A stretch of 64,000 bases of DNA from Sphaerospermopsis sp. SIO1G1 (GCA_010672785.1 JAAHFX010000008.1:1-64000), one strand, 5' to 3'; positions 46,921-58,157 are shown, counted from the first letter of the stretch. Notes: generated by a model from the sequence alone, not told the origin. A program made the numbers and translations.

Positions 46921-47124
46921 AAATTAAGAATTAAGAATGTAGAATTAAGAATTAAAAATATTCTCAATTCTGAATTCTTAATTCTTTAGGACTTACGCAG
47001 AAGTTACGGAAGAATGAACCACGAAGCACACTAAGAAAACGAAGGTAAGAGGTCTTGAGAGCTATTTTGCGTAAGTCCTATTCTAAATTCCTGCTGATTT
47101 TTAAATTTTTCATTTTTAATTGCC
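46921..47124. other. rpoB-rpoC1 spacer with inverted repeat and family D
   Basis: AATTAAGAATTAAGAAT-type repeats facing GAATTCTTAATTCTTT just after rpoB could form a long AT-rich stem. Family D copy 7 follows. The polymerase operon therefore carries a mobile-type insertion between two essential genes. Confidence 0.55.
46988..47079. mobile_element. Family D element, copy 7, inside the rpo operon
   Basis: A 92-bp copy with ends AGGACTTACGCAGAAG and TTTTGCGTAAGTCCT. Its core GAATGAACCACGAAGCACAC belongs to the second subfamily and resembles the copy at 20020. Confidence 0.75.
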
Positions 47125-49002
47125 ATGCGCTCTGTTCAATCTAATCAATTTGACTACGTAAAAATCGGACTTGCTTCACCGGATCGGATTCGGACTTGGG
47201 GTGAGCGGACTTTACCTAATGGTCAAGTAGTAGGTGAAGTAACCAAACCAGAAACCATCAATTACCGTACCCTGAAACCAGAAATGGATGGGTTATTTTG
47301 TGAGCGGATTTTTGGCCCTGCTAAGGATTGGGAATGTCACTGCGGTAAATATAAAAGAGTACGACATCGGGGTATAGTCTGCGAGCGCTGTGGTGTAGAA
47401 GTAACAGAATCACGGGTGCGTCGTCACCGTATGGGCTTTATCAAACTAGCTGCACCAGTCGCCCATGTTTGGTATCTCAAAGGTATTCCCAGCTACATTG
47501 CCATACTACTAGATATGCCTTTGCGGGATGTAGAACAAATAGTTTATTTCAACTCCTATGTAGTCTTAGCACCTGGTAATGCCGATACTCTCACCTATAA
47601 ACAACTATTGACAGAAGACCAGTGGATTGAAATAGAAGATGCCATTTATAGTGAAGATTCCGAACTGGTAGGTGTAGAAGTAGGAATTGGGGCTGAAGCT
47701 CTATTAAGACTATTAGCAGATATTAACTTAGAGCAAGAAGCAGAAGGTCTAAGGGAAGAAATTAATAACGCCAAAGGACAAAAACGCGCCAAATTAATCA
47801 AAAGATTGCGGGTAATTGATAACTTTATTGCCACTGGTTCAAAACCAGAGTGGATGGTAATGTCATACATTCCCGTCATTCCCCCTGACTTGCGGCCAAT
47901 GGTGCAATTAGATGGGGGTAGATTTGCCACCAGTGACTTGAATGACTTGTACCGTCGGGTGATTAACCGTAACAATCGCTTGGCTAGGTTACAGGAAATA
48001 CTTGCTCCAGAGATCATCGTCCGTAACGAGAAACGGATGTTACAAGAAGCAGTAGATGCTCTAATTGACAATGGTCGCCGAGGAAGAACAGTTGTTGGAG
48101 CAAATAACCGTCCGTTGAAATCCTTGTCTGACATCATTGAAGGTAAACAAGGACGCTTCCGACAAAACCTGTTAGGTAAACGGGTAGACTATTCAGGACG
48201 TTCTGTCATTGTAGTTGGGCCAAAGCTGCAAATTCACCAATGCGGTTTACCCAGGGAAATGGCAATTGAGTTGTTTCAACCATTTGTAATTAACCGCCTA
48301 ATTCGTTCAGGCATGGTAAACAACATCAAAGCCGCCAAAAAATTGATTTCTCGGAACGACCCCAGTGTTTGGGATGTTTTAGAAGAAGTAATAGAAGGGC
48401 ATCCGGTCATGTTAAACCGAGCGCCCACTTTGCACAGATTAGGTATTCAGGCTTTTGAGCCAATTTTAGTAGAAGGTAGAGCAATTCAACTTCATCCCTT
48501 AGTCTGTCCGGCCTTTAACGCCGACTTTGATGGAGACCAAATGGCGGTTCATGTACCTTTATCTTTAGAAAGTCAATCTGAAGCCAGACTGTTGATGTTG
48601 GCTTCCAATAATATTCTTTCACCTGCAACCGGTAAACCCATTGTCACCCCTAGCCAAGATATGGTTTTGGGAGCGTATTACTTAACCGCAGAAAACCCCG
48701 CTGCCACCAAAGGTAAAGATAATTTCTTTGCCTCCCTGGATGACGTAATTATGGCTCATCAAGAGCGGCAAGTAGACCTTCATGCCTATGTTTACGTGCG
48801 ATTTGATGGGGAAATGCAGACTGGAGAACCAGACAAAGAACCCTTAGAAGTTGTTGAAAATGAAGATGGCACGAGAACTTTGATATACAAATTCCGCCGT
48901 GTCCGTGAAGATGCCCAAGGCAATTTGATTTCTCAGTATATTTACACCACTCCTGGCAGAGTAATTTATAACCAAGCAATTCAGGAAGCGTTAGCAAGCT
49001 AG
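47125..49002 (+). CDS. rpoC1: RNA polymerase gamma subunit (N-terminal part of beta')
   Basis: 625 residues, the cyanobacterial and plastid-type split beta' N-terminal subunit. It has the zinc-binding [25 protein letters not shown], the Mg-binding catalytic [15 protein letters not shown], and [18 protein letters not shown]. Length is typical. It is transcribed with rpoB and rpoC2. Confidence 0.99.
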   Translation: MRSVQSNQFDYVKIGLASPDRIRTWGERTLPNGQVVGEVTKPETINYRTLKPEMDGLFCERIFGPAKDWECHCGKYKRVRHRGIVCERCGVEVTESRVRRHRMGFIKLAAPVAHVWYLKGIPSYIAILLDMPLRDVEQIVYFNSYVVLAPGNADTLTYKQLLTEDQWIEIEDAIYSEDSELVGVEVGIGAEALLRLLADINLEQEAEGLREEINNAKGQKRAKLIKRLRVIDNFIATGSKPEWMVMSYIPVIPPDLRPMVQLDGGRFATSDLNDLYRRVINRNNRLARLQEILAPEIIVRNEKRMLQEAVDALIDNGRRGRTVVGANNRPLKSLSDIIEGKQGRFRQNLLGKRVDYSGRSVIVVGPKLQIHQCGLPREMAIELFQPFVINRLIRSGMVNNIKAAKKLISRNDPSVWDVLEEVIEGHPVMLNRAPTLHRLGIQAFEPILVEGRAIQLHPLVCPAFNADFDGDQMAVHVPLSLESQSEARLLMLASNNILSPATGKPIVTPSQDMVLGAYYLTAENPAATKGKDNFFASLDDVIMAHQERQVDLHAYVYVRFDGEMQTGEPDKEPLEVVENEDGTRTLIYKFRRVREDAQGNLISQYIYTTPGRVIYNQAIQEALAS

Positions 49003-49054
49003 GTGATTGGGAACTGGTGATTGGGGATTGGGGATTGGGGATTGGTGATTGGGG
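49003..49054. repeat. Heptamer-type array (GGGGATT/GGTGATT)
   Basis: About seven units directly after the rpoC1 stop codon. STRR type. Confidence 0.75.
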
Positions 49055-49326
49055 AAGATTAGATTAATAACCCAATACCTGATGCCCAATACTCCATGCC
49101 CTTTATCGGTGGACAAGGAACGTAAAAATTAGGCAGGGGCAGGGGGAAAATTAAAAACTTATTCTCAGTCTCTCAAAGTCGAAAAAGTGCAAATTTTTCA
49201 ACCAAGCACTCAACCTCTAAAATCTTGCATTTATTGAAAATTGAAAGAGTCTCAAACACCTTACCTGCAATGTTTTCAGATTTATTCAGCAAACCCTAAA
49301 TAAATAATGACTAAGGAATAAAAACA
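49055..49326. mobile_element. rpoC1-rpoC2 spacer with family C remnant
   Basis: A family C right half (about 49175-49298) is present: AAAAGTGCAAATTTTTC, AAGCACTCAACC, and the terminus TTTATTCAGCAAACCCTA. Its left end is not clear. It is the second repeat element interrupting the rpo operon. The rest of the spacer holds no gene. Confidence 0.55.
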
Positions 49327-52300
49327 ATGACTGAAAAAATGATTTTTCGTAACCTTGTTGTTAACAAGGGTCAGCTGAGAAAATTAATTGCCTGGTCTTT
49401 TACCCACTATGGTACAGCCCGGACAGCCGTAATGGCAGATAAACTCAAAGACCTGGGTTTCCGTTATGCCACCAAAGCAGGGGTATCCATTAGTGTAGAT
49501 GACTTGATGGTTCCACCTTCCAAAAAATCTCTCTTGGAAGCAGCAGAAGCAGAAATTCTGAGTACAGAAGAAAGATTTAAACGTGGTGAAATTACTGAGG
49601 TAGAACGTTTCCAAAAAGTAATTGATACTTGGAACGGAACATCTGAGAGTTTGAAAGATGAAGTAGTCACCCACTTTAAACAAACTAACCCCCTCAACTC
49701 CGTGTACATGATGGCCTTTTCCGGGGCGCGAGGTAACATCTCCCAGGTGCGGCAGTTAGTGGGAATGCGGGGGTTAATGGCAGATCCCCAAGGGGAAATC
49801 ATTGATTTACCAATCAAAACCAACTTCCGAGAAGGACTAACCGTTACCGAATACATCATTTCCAGTTATGGTGCAAGGAAGGGATTAGTAGATACAGCAT
49901 TAAGAACAGCAGACTCCGGATACTTAACCAGACGTTTAGTAGACGTTTCCCAAGACGTAATCATCAGAGAAGTGGACTGTGGAACTAACCGGGGTATAGT
50001 CTTACAAGACATGGTAGAAAACGCCAAAGTCTTAATCCCCCTAGCTACCCGTTTAGTAGGCAGAGTAGTAGCTGAAGATATCATTCACCCCACCAGCAAA
50101 GAAGTCATTGCAACACGCAACACACCAATTGACGATGACTTAGCAGATGAAATACAAGCAGCAGGAGTCAAAAAAGTATTAGTGCGATCGCCACTAACCT
50201 GCGAAGCAGCCCGTTCTGTGTGCCAACATTGCTATGGTTGGAGTTTGGCTCATGCCAAGATGGTGGACTTAGGAGAAGCAGTAGGAATTATTGCGGCTCA
50301 AAGTATTGGTGAGCCTGGAACACAGTTAACCATGCGGACTTTCCACACTGGGGGGGTATTCACCGGGGAAGTAGCACAACAGGTAAGAGCAAAAAGTGCG
50401 GGGACAGTGAAATTCTCCCGGAAACTGAAAACCCGTCCCTACCGTACCCGTCATGGAGAAGATGCCTTATATGCTGAAACCAATGGGACATTAACAATTG
50501 AAAGTAAAGATGGACAAAATCAAGAAATTGATGTTACCCAAGGTTCTACCTTATATATCCAACCAGGACAACAGGTAAAAATAGCCCAATTAATTGCAGA
50601 AGTAGCCTTGGGTGGAAGAACTGCCAGAGCCAATACAGAAAAAGCAGTTAAAGACGTAGCGACTGATCTAGCAGGGGAAGTACAATTTGCAGACGTAGTA
50701 GCAGAACAGAAAACCGACCGTCAAGGCAATACTACCACCACAGCTACCAGAGGTGGTTTGATTTGGATCTTATCTGGGGATGTATACAACCTGCCACCAG
50801 GAGCAGAATTGGTAGTTAAAAATGGTGACAGGGTAGAAACCAATGGAGTTTTGGCAGAAACCAAACTTACGAGTATACATGGAGGAGCAGTCAGACTACC
50901 AGAAGCTACAGCTGGTAAATCTACTAGAGAGATTGAAATTATTACAGCCTCGGTAATTTTGGATCAAGCAACAGTCACAGTCCAAAGCTCCCAAGGCAAG
51001 AACAATTACTTAATATCCACCAGCAATAACCAAACCTTTAACCTGCGTGCCACACCAGGAACAAAAGTTCAAAACGGACAAATAGTTGCTGAACTAATTG
51101 ATGATCGTTACCGCACCACCACCGGCGGCTTTTTAAAATTCGCAGGTATTGAAGTCCAGAAAAAAGGTAAAGCTAAACTCGGTTACGAAGTAGTCACCGG
51201 TGGAACATTATTGTGGATACCGGAAGAAACCCATGAAGTTAACAAAGATATCTCCTTATTGTTAGTAGAAGATGGGCAATTTGTGGAAGCTGGAACAGAA
51301 GTAGTTAAAGATATATTCTGTCAAAACAGTGGTGTGATTGAAATCACCCAGAAAAACGACATTCTCCGGGAAGTAGTCATCAAACCAGGGGAAATGTTGA
51401 TGGTGGATGACCCAGAGGCAGTATTAAGCCGGGATAACACCTTTGTCCAACCAGGAGAAGAATTCCAAGGGGCAACAGCCACAGAATTACGCTACATCCA
51501 ATATGTAGAATCTCCCGAAGGACCGGCTCTATTAAGTCGCCCAGTCGTAGAATTTGCAGTACCCAACAATCCCGACTTACCTTCCACCACCTCCGTCGGT
51601 CAAGAAACCAATGGACGGTCAATCCAACTGCGAGCAGTACAACGCCTACCCTACAAAGACTCCGAACGAGTTAAATCAGTCGAAGGAGTAGAACTATTGC
51701 GATCGCAACTGGTGTTAGAAATTGAAGAGGAAGGAGAAGAGCAAACCACCTCAGCTTTGGCCGCAGACATTGAATTAGTTGCTGACACAGAAAACCCAGA
51801 AATTCAAAGACTACAATTAGTCATCCTCGAATCTTTGGTAATTCGTCGGGACATTGCCGCTGATGCTACCCAAGGCAGCACCAACACTACCTTGGAAGTA
51901 GAAGATGGAATCATCATTGAACCAGGAGCAGTGGTAGCCAGAACCCAGATTCTGTGTAAGGAAGGGGGAATAGTTCGTGGTGTGCGACAAGATGTAGAAG
52001 CTGTGCGTCGTTGTTTGGTACTGCGACAAGCAGACATGACCACTATCACCACCACCTCAGAACCCACAGTCAAAAAAGGTGACTTGTTGGTAGAAGGTGC
52101 AGAAATTGCTCCAGGAATGCCAGCCCCAGAGTCAGGACAAGTATTGGCAGTCAGGAGTCAGAAGCCAGAATCAGGAAACGCCTCATCTGCTGACCTCCCA
52201 ACCACCTCATCTTATGCTATTACCCTCCGCTCTGGTCGTCCCTACCGAGTCAGTCCTGGTGCTGTCTTACAGATTGAAGATGGAGACTTAGTACAAAGGG

Positions 52301-53388
52301 GAGACAACCTAGTATTACTGGTATTTGAGCGAGCAAAAACTGGTGATATTATCCAAGGTTTGCCAAGAATTGAAGAATTGTTAGAAGCTCGTAAACCAAA
52401 AGAAGCCTGTATCTTGTCCCGTAATTCTGGGGAAGTTAAGGTTGTTTATGGAGAAGGGGACGAATCCATAACTCGGGATGCCTACAGCATCAAAGTAATT
52501 GAATCTGGTGGGGCTGTAATTGACTATCCCCTAGGACCAGGACAAAACCTGATGGTTACAGATGGTTTTAATGTAGAAGCGGGTCAACCCTTAACTGATG
52601 GGCCATCCAACCCCCATGAAATCTTAGAAATTTTCTTCAGTTTAGGGTCAGAAGAAGGGACTTATGTCTGTGCTAGTCATGCTTTACAGAAAGTACAGAG
52701 TTTCTTGGTGAATGAAGTACAAATGGTGTACCAGTCCCAAGGAATTGATATTTCTGATAAACACATAGAAGTAATTGTCCGGCAGATGACCAATAAAGTC
52801 CGCATTGACGATGGTGGGGACACCACTATGTTACCTGGTGAGTTGGTGGAACTACGTCAGGTGGAACAGGTAAATGAAGCTATGGCTATTACTGGTGGTG
52901 CTAGGGCTGAATATACACCAGTCTTGTTAGGTATCACCAAAGCTTCTTTGAATACCGACAGTTTCATTTCTGCGGCTTCCTTCCAAGAAACAACCAGAGT
53001 ATTAACAGAAGCAGCCATTGAGGGTAAGTCTGATTGGTTGCGTGGCTTGAAGGAAAATGTGATTATTGGGCGTTTGATTCCTGCTGGTACTGGTTACAAC
53101 ACCTATGACGAACCAAGCACTATTGAAGATTATGGTACTGATTTCGGTTCTGGGGTTCTCGATGAAGTAGACGATCCCTTAGAAATGGTTTTAGATGACC
53201 GTACTGCTAAATTGTATAGTTTGGATACTCCTGACTTAGATGGTGGTACTTATGGTAGTGAAACAAATGAAAGTTCTTCTATTTTGGATGATGAAGATTT
53301 AATTGCTGATGAAGTCATTTCTGCTATTGAAGAAGAGGAAGAAGATGGTGATGACGATAATTATGAAGACGATGATTTTGAAGATTAA
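49327..53388 (+). CDS. rpoC2: RNA polymerase beta' subunit (C-terminal part)
   Basis: 1353 residues, with the large cyanobacterial SBHM-rich insertion. Motifs are [60 protein letters not shown] (trigger-loop region) and [16 protein letters not shown] near the end. The tail is very acidic ([15 protein letters not shown]). A four-unit heptamer-type repeat (52149-52176) is embedded in frame and encodes a low-complexity RSQKPESGN patch. The frame is intact. Confidence 0.99.
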   Translation: MTEKMIFRNLVVNKGQLRKLIAWSFTHYGTARTAVMADKLKDLGFRYATKAGVSISVDDLMVPPSKKSLLEAAEAEILSTEERFKRGEITEVERFQKVIDTWNGTSESLKDEVVTHFKQTNPLNSVYMMAFSGARGNISQVRQLVGMRGLMADPQGEIIDLPIKTNFREGLTVTEYIISSYGARKGLVDTALRTADSGYLTRRLVDVSQDVIIREVDCGTNRGIVLQDMVENAKVLIPLATRLVGRVVAEDIIHPTSKEVIATRNTPIDDDLADEIQAAGVKKVLVRSPLTCEAARSVCQHCYGWSLAHAKMVDLGEAVGIIAAQSIGEPGTQLTMRTFHTGGVFTGEVAQQVRAKSAGTVKFSRKLKTRPYRTRHGEDALYAETNGTLTIESKDGQNQEIDVTQGSTLYIQPGQQVKIAQLIAEVALGGRTARANTEKAVKDVATDLAGEVQFADVVAEQKTDRQGNTTTTATRGGLIWILSGDVYNLPPGAELVVKNGDRVETNGVLAETKLTSIHGGAVRLPEATAGKSTREIEIITASVILDQATVTVQSSQGKNNYLISTSNNQTFNLRATPGTKVQNGQIVAELIDDRYRTTTGGFLKFAGIEVQKKGKAKLGYEVVTGGTLLWIPEETHEVNKDISLLLVEDGQFVEAGTEVVKDIFCQNSGVIEITQKNDILREVVIKPGEMLMVDDPEAVLSRDNTFVQPGEEFQGATATELRYIQYVESPEGPALLSRPVVEFAVPNNPDLPSTTSVGQETNGRSIQLRAVQRLPYKDSERVKSVEGVELLRSQLVLEIEEEGEEQTTSALAADIELVADTENPEIQRLQLVILESLVIRRDIAADATQGSTNTTLEVEDGIIIEPGAVVARTQILCKEGGIVRGVRQDVEAVRRCLVLRQADMTTITTTSEPTVKKGDLLVEGAEIAPGMPAPESGQVLAVRSQKPESGNASSADLPTTSSYAITLRSGRPYRVSPGAVLQIEDGDLVQRGDNLVLLVFERAKTGDIIQGLPRIEELLEARKPKEACILSRNSGEVKVVYGEGDESITRDAYSIKVIESGGAVIDYPLGPGQNLMVTDGFNVEAGQPLTDGPSNPHEILEIFFSLGSEEGTYVCASHALQKVQSFLVNEVQMVYQSQGIDISDKHIEVIVRQMTNKVRIDDGGDTTMLPGELVELRQVEQVNEAMAITGGARAEYTPVLLGITKASLNTDSFISAASFQETTRVLTEAAIEGKSDWLRGLKENVIIGRLIPAGTGYNTYDEPSTIEDYGTDFGSGVLDEVDDPLEMVLDDRTAKLYSLDTPDLDGGTYGSETNESSSILDDEDLIADEVISAIEEEEEDGDDDNYEDDDFED
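52149..52176. repeat. In-frame heptamer repeat inside rpoC2
   Basis: Four adjacent 7-base units AGTCAGG, AGTCAGA, AGCCAGA, ATCAGGA inside the coding sequence. The encoded stretch (around residues 941-950) is low-complexity and lies in the large insertion region of the subunit, where length changes are tolerated. Confidence 0.65.
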
Positions 53389-53397
53389 GATCATCAG

Positions 53398-53512
53398 TGT
53401 TCAGTTATTAGTTATCAGTTATTAGTTATCGCTATTTACTGTTCACTGTTCACTGTTCACTGTTCACTAATCACCAGTCACCAGTCACCAGTCACCAATC
53501 ACCAATCACTAA
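53398..53512. repeat. Heptamer arrays between rpoC2 and folP
   Basis: TCAGTTATTAGTTATCAG-type units, then about four TGTTCAC units, then about six CAGTCAC/CAATCAC units, filling nearly the whole convergent spacer. STRR type. Confidence 0.85.
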
Positions 53513-54354
53513 TCATGACGATAAATAGCATCGGCGACTAAAGCAACGTCACGCATTTCTGCAACGTCGTGAACTCTGAGAAGATCCGCACCAGAACAAA
53601 TGGCAGCACAACAAGCTGCTGCTGTTCCCCAGACTCTGGCTTGAGGTTCTGATTGGTTGAGAATTTTGCCAATAAAACTTTTCCGGGATGCTCCTACTAA
53701 AATAGGACATCCTAATTTTTTTAATTGTGGTAATTTACGGATAATTTCTAAATTTTGCTCAAAGTTTTTAGCAAAACCAATACCTGGATCAATAATAATT
53801 TTATGTTTGGAAATGCCAGCAGTCATAGCAGTCTTGATTTGTTGAGATAGGAAATCAGAAATTTCCCCCATCAAATTTTCATAGTTCGTCAATTGCTGCA
53901 TTGTTGTGGGAGTACCACGAATGTGCATCAACATAATTGGGACATCTAATTTTCCAACTGTAGATAGCATTTTTTGATCAAAAGTACCCCCAGAAATATC
54001 ATTAACTATATCTGCTCCTGCTTCAATGGCTGCTTTAGCTACTTCTGACCTTGTTGTATCTACGGAAATAGGAATATTGATTTTTGGTCTGATAACTTGT
54101 AAAACTGATAAGACTCGATTCAGTTCTTCTGTCAGGGAAACTTGTTCTGCTCCTGGCCTGGTTGACTGTCCACCAATATCAATAATATCTCCTCCCGCTT
54201 TCACCATTGCTTGGGCTTGAGTTAAAGCAGCCTCTGTGTTATTGAATAATCCACCATCACTAAAACTATCAGGAGTAACATTTAAGACTCCCATGATATA
54301 AGTTTTTTGACCCCACTGGAAACAATTTTCTCTAATAATTAGTTGATGTGACAT
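53509..54354 (-). CDS. folP: Dihydropteroate synthase
   Basis: A 281-residue folate-pathway enzyme that joins p-aminobenzoate to dihydropterin pyrophosphate. Motifs are GVLNVTPDSFSDGG, DIGGQSTRPGA, SVDTTRSEVAK, NDISGGTFD, IDPGIGFAKN and VGASRKSFIG. Length is normal. The last codons run into the heptamer array, so the final residues may be repeat-derived. It precedes nothing downstream; tpiA lies 99 bases upstream on the same strand. Confidence 0.97.
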   Translation of the reverse strand: MSHQLIIRENCFQWGQKTYIMGVLNVTPDSFSDGGLFNNTEAALTQAQAMVKAGGDIIDIGGQSTRPGAEQVSLTEELNRVLSVLQVIRPKINIPISVDTTRSEVAKAAIEAGADIVNDISGGTFDQKMLSTVGKLDVPIMLMHIRGTPTTMQQLTNYENLMGEISDFLSQQIKTAMTAGISKHKIIIDPGIGFAKNFEQNLEIIRKLPQLKKLGCPILVGASRKSFIGKILNQSEPQARVWGTAAACCAAICSGADLLRVHDVAEMRDVALVADAIYRHD

Positions 54355-54403
54355 TTTTTACTTTAAATCGGCATGAGGCATAGGGCATAGGAAAATTAAC
54401 CGA

Positions 54404-54447
54404 CTTTTGCCTTTTGCCTTTTGCCTTTTGCCTTTTGCCTTTTGCCT
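54404..54447. repeat. Heptamer array (CTTTTGC)
   Basis: About six perfect CTTTTGC units in the folP-tpiA spacer. STRR type. Confidence 0.85.
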
Positions 54448-54453
54448 GTTGTG

Positions 54454-55179
54454 TTATTTATAGTTAACAATCCGAGCAAAACTATCCGCTTCCAGACTTG
54501 CACCTCCTACAAGAGCGCCATCAATTTCTGGTTGAGCCATAATTTCATCAATATTATTCGGTTTTACTGAACCGCCATATTGAATAGTGACACTAGGATT
54601 ACTTAATTGAGAGCGAATTAAGCTAATGACTCGATTTGCTTCTTTGGCCTCACAAGTGTCACCAGTACCAATTGCCCAAATTGGTTCGTAGGCTATGACT
54701 AAATTACTTTGATCTACGTCAACCAAACCTTTTTTTAGTTGAGAGCTAATCAATTTTTCAGTTTCGTTTGCATCTCTTTGTTGTTTAGTTTCACCAACAC
54801 AGAGAATTGGAGTTAGCCCATGTTTTTGAGCAGCTTTGAGGCGCAAATTTACGGTTATGTCTGTCTCACCAAAATATTGCCTTCTTTCACTATGGCCAAC
54901 AATAACGTATCTGACACCTATTTCTGTGAGCATAGGAGCGGCTATTTCACCCGTGTATGCTCCATTTTCTTCCCAGTGAACATTTTGAGATCCTAAACTC
55001 ACACGACTACCGTGTAAAGATTTGGAGGCTAAAATCAAATCAGTAAATGGAGGACACAACACCACTTCTCTAGCTGAAGGTGTGGACTCCAGGTGAGGCA
55101 AAAACCCACTTAAAAAAGCAGTAGATTCTGCCTGGGTTTTGAACATTTTCCAGTTACCGGCAATAACAATTTTTCGCAC
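54454..55179 (-). CDS. tpiA: Triosephosphate isomerase
   Basis: A 241-residue TIM-barrel enzyme interconverting dihydroxyacetone phosphate and glyceraldehyde 3-phosphate in glycolysis and the Calvin cycle. Catalytic residues are Lys in AGNWKMFK, His in VIVGHSERR and Glu in [13 protein letters not shown], and the phosphate loop is IQYGGSVKP. Length is normal. It is on the same strand as folP, probably co-transcribed despite the heptamer spacer. Confidence 0.97.
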   Translation of the reverse strand: MRKIVIAGNWKMFKTQAESTAFLSGFLPHLESTPSAREVVLCPPFTDLILASKSLHGSRVSLGSQNVHWEENGAYTGEIAAPMLTEIGVRYVIVGHSERRQYFGETDITVNLRLKAAQKHGLTPILCVGETKQQRDANETEKLISSQLKKGLVDVDQSNLVIAYEPIWAIGTGDTCEAKEANRVISLIRSQLSNPSVTIQYGGSVKPNNIDEIMAQPEIDGALVGGASLEADSFARIVNYK

Positions 55180-55658
55180 AGGTTATTTTGTCAAGATGCT
55201 AACGCTACTAAATCTATTTTTTACTGTACTACTTTTTCGGTCACTCCTTATCTGTCAGTTAGGAAAAGTGCTTTTATATTCAATTTAATTCATAGATTAG
55301 TGTCAGAGGTTGTTGTAAAAGTTTTGTATGGTGATGTGAGACACTTGTAGATTCCTGTTAATTCCTGCGCAGGAGGTAAATAGAGTGAAGTTCCTTTTTT
55401 TTAAGGGGTTAGGGAGATCAGAAAAAATTTGATAAACTTATGAGAGACGGTTCAAATATCCTCTTTAGTACAACTTTCCAGGTACAGCAGATTTTATTCC
55501 TATGAGGTACAAATCATAATCATGAAACTTTTGTGGTGTGGGCATCTGGCCCGCACAAAGTGTACCTCATAATTTGGGAAACTACTGTATTTTGTCAATA
55601 ACATTTTTATTAAGTGTGCATCAGCTATAAAAAATTACACAAAACCAAAGTTTAGCCC
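55180..55658. other. Gene-free spacer with family A element
   Basis: 479 bases between divergent tpiA and the Nudix gene. It holds family A copy 3 and AT-rich DNA; no other feature is seen. Confidence 0.5.
55485..55587 (-). mobile_element. Family A MITE-like element, copy 3 (inverted)
   Basis: 103 bp in inverted orientation: CAGCAGATTTTATTCC, ATGAGGTACAAATCATAATC, ATGAAACTTTTGTGG and GTACCTCAT, ending ACTACTG, flanked by TA on both sides. More diverged than copies 1 and 2. Confidence 0.7.
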
Positions 55659-56153
55659 TTGAATATACTAACTCTTTTTGCGCCTTTAATTAAATATCTT
55701 CGCAGTTTATGGCACACAGGCCAAACAATTTTAGGGTTAATTTTTCGTCACCCTATTACTGGTACAAGTGTGATTCCAATATTACCAGATGGACGCATTG
55801 TTTTAGTCCGTCGTAGTGATGATGGTTGTTGGTCTTTACCCGGTGGTATGATAGATTGGGGTGAGGATGTTCCCACAGCGGTGAAACGGGAATTAATGGA
55901 AGAAACAGGTTTAGAACTATTCAAAATTAGACGTTTAGTTGGGGTTTATTCTGCACCAGATAGAGACCCAAGAATACATTCTATTTGTATTGTAGTGGAA
56001 GCGGAAGTAAAAGGGGAAATGATCGTTGGAGATGATTTAGAAGTGTTAGAAATTCAAGCTTTTGAACCAAGCACTTTACCAAAACCAAAAATGTCCCATG
56101 ATCATGCTAGACAATTGCAAGATTATTTACAAGGATTAACGACATTGGCATAA
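55659..56153 (+). CDS. Nudix hydrolase
   Basis: A 164-residue Nudix enzyme. The Nudix box is complete: GGMIDWGEDVPTAV followed by KRELMEETGLEL (Gx5Ex7REUxEExGU, about 67-92). Substrates of this family are nucleoside-diphosphate derivatives; ADP-ribose is common but unproven here. The start is TTG at 55659, as no ATG occurs before the domain. The N-terminal 40 residues are hydrophobic and basic. Confidence 0.85.
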   Translation: MNILTLFAPLIKYLRSLWHTGQTILGLIFRHPITGTSVIPILPDGRIVLVRRSDDGCWSLPGGMIDWGEDVPTAVKRELMEETGLELFKIRRLVGVYSAPDRDPRIHSICIVVEAEVKGEMIVGDDLEVLEIQAFEPSTLPKPKMSHDHARQLQDYLQGLTTLA

Positions 56154-56312
56154 TTTAGAATTCAGAATTTAGAATTAGCTAATTGATTGTTAATCTATTA
56201 ATTTCCTCCCCCTCATCCACTCACCCCCTCATCTCACATCTCACATCTTGTCGTTTCCAAAACAATGTGACAGAATGATTACCGTATTCTGCATATCCCC
56301 GGTAAATCTCAG

Positions 56313-58157
56313 ATGGTTACAGGTGCAAAACTACGACAGCGTTATCAAATCATCCGCGTTTTAGGTAGCGGTACATTTGGTGATACCTACTTAGCACAGG
56401 ATTTAGATTTACCTGGACATCCTCAGTGTGTAGTCAAACATCTGCAAATTAAACCACCCAAAAACACCATAGAAGTTTTATCCGTAGCTAGAAGATTATT
56501 TAAAACAGAAGCAGAAGTTTTACAAAAATTAGGAACTCATGATCAAATTCCTCAACTATTGGCTTTTTTTGAGGAAAATGATCAGTTTTATTTAGTGCAA
56601 GAATTTGTTAATGGTGAAGATTTAAGTCGAGAAATTTATCCCAAAAATAAGTTACCTGAACATCAGGTGAAAAAATTACTCAAAGAAATATTAGAAGTTT
56701 TAGTAATTGTTCATCAACAAAATATTATTCACCGTGATTTAAAACCCCAAAACATCATGCGTCGCAGTGCAGATGGAAAAATTATATTGATTGACTTTGG
56801 GGCGGTGAAAGAAACTATGATGGTAAATGCCCAAGGTCAAACCATGCTAACTGTTCCTATTGGTACTCCTGCGTATATGCCTAGTGAACAAGCCGCAGGA
56901 ACTCCCAAGTTTGCAAGTGATATTTATGCAGTGGGGATGTTGGGAATTTATGCACTGACAGGAATAAGACCCCACAAATTACCTAGAGATCCTACAAATG
57001 GAGAAGTGATTTGGCGGAATTGGGCAAATGTGAGTGAGGAGTTTGCTAGCATTTTAACTAAGATGGTGCATTATCACTTCAGCGCACGATATCAAAATGC
57101 GATGGAGGCTTTGCAAGCTTTAACTCCTGCACCTCTACCACCGCCTCCACCACCTGCACCTCCTCCAAAAACAAATCGTCGTCATTTTTTACAACTTGCT
57201 AGTGTTGCTGTGGGAAGTTTTGGTTTAGCGGTTGTTGGTAATAAGTTATTTTCTGGAAGTGGAGAAAAAACAACTTCTGTTTCTCCAACATCTTCACCTT
57301 CACCTCAAATTACTCAAACTCGTGTTTCTTCAACATCAAATAATCTCAACTTGAAAACTTCTAATTTTGAAGTTGTCAAAACCGACTCACAGGGAAGCAT
57401 TATTAGTAGAAGTAATTCTTCAGCAAAATACTATGAAGAAGATTTAGGAAATGGTGTAATTCTGGAAATGGTAGAAATCCCAGGGGGCAATTTTACAATG
57501 GGTTCACCACTGGAATGTCAAGAAGGTAGAGAGGAGTTTCAAAGAGAATGTCCCCCACGAGAAGTAAATGTTCCCAGGTTTTTCATGGGTAAATATCTTG
57601 TAACACAAGCACAGTACCAGAAAATTATGGGAAATAACCCTTCTAAATTCAAAAAGGGCGGGCGTAACCGTCCAGTTGAAAACGTCAGTTGGAATAATGC
57701 GGTTAAATTCGGTGATAAGTTAAGCAAAAATACAGGAAAAACTTATAGATTACCAAGTGAAGCTGAATGGGAGTATGCTTGTAGAGCAGGAACGACTACA
57801 TCGTTTTATTTTGGTGAAACCATTACTACTGAGTTAGTTAACTATAATGATCCGACAATATCATATTCCAGAGAAACAACAGATGTAGGTTCTTTCTATG
57901 CTAATGCCTTTGGTCTCTATGATATGCACGGTAATGTTTGGGAATGGTGTCAGGATCATTGGCATAAAAATTACGGGGATGCACCTACAGACGGTAGTGC
58001 TTGGGTTGGAAAAGATGAATCAAGAATGACACGAGGTGGTTCTTGGAAGAATTTTGCATCATTTAGCCGTTCTGCTTATCGTAATAGCCACACTAACCAT
58101 GCCAATTTCCAAGATAATATTGGTTTTCGTGTCGTTTGCGCTATTACTGAGGCTTGA
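56313..58157 (+). CDS. Ser/Thr kinase fused to a SUMF1/FGE-like domain
   Basis: 614 residues. The N-terminal Hanks-type kinase (about 10-270) has GSGTFGDTYLAQD, Lys42 in VVKHL, HRDLKPQN, DFG in LIDFGAVK and GTPAYMPSEQ. A proline-rich linker (about 270-285) leads to a probable membrane segment (about 292-312). The C-terminal domain (about 385-612) matches the formylglycine-generating-enzyme/sulfatase-modifying fold (EMVEIPGGNFTMGSP, YDMHGNVWEWCQDHW, RGGSWKN, DNIGFRVV). The usual catalytic Cys position appears as Ser (ASFSRSAYR), so it is probably a sensor or binding domain, not an active FGE. Such kinase-FGE fusions are frequent in cyanobacteria. Confidence 0.85.
   Translation: MVTGAKLRQRYQIIRVLGSGTFGDTYLAQDLDLPGHPQCVVKHLQIKPPKNTIEVLSVARRLFKTEAEVLQKLGTHDQIPQLLAFFEENDQFYLVQEFVNGEDLSREIYPKNKLPEHQVKKLLKEILEVLVIVHQQNIIHRDLKPQNIMRRSADGKIILIDFGAVKETMMVNAQGQTMLTVPIGTPAYMPSEQAAGTPKFASDIYAVGMLGIYALTGIRPHKLPRDPTNGEVIWRNWANVSEEFASILTKMVHYHFSARYQNAMEALQALTPAPLPPPPPPAPPPKTNRRHFLQLASVAVGSFGLAVVGNKLFSGSGEKTTSVSPTSSPSPQITQTRVSSTSNNLNLKTSNFEVVKTDSQGSIISRSNSSAKYYEEDLGNGVILEMVEIPGGNFTMGSPLECQEGREEFQRECPPREVNVPRFFMGKYLVTQAQYQKIMGNNPSKFKKGGRNRPVENVSWNNAVKFGDKLSKNTGKTYRLPSEAEWEYACRAGTTTSFYFGETITTELVNYNDPTISYSRETTDVGSFYANAFGLYDMHGNVWEWCQDHWHKNYGDAPTDGSAWVGKDESRMTRGGSWKNFASFSRSAYRNSHTNHANFQDNIGFRVVCAITEA

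Noticed and set aside
1384..52073. Many open frames antisense to or shifted within wzc-like, pnp, rpoB, rpoC1 and rpoC2 genes
   Set aside because: They lie wholly inside well-identified genes and have no recognisable features of their own.
56313..58157. A working formylglycine-generating enzyme
   Set aside because: The catalytic Cys position appears to be Ser and no sulfatase gene is nearby, so I call it only FGE-like.
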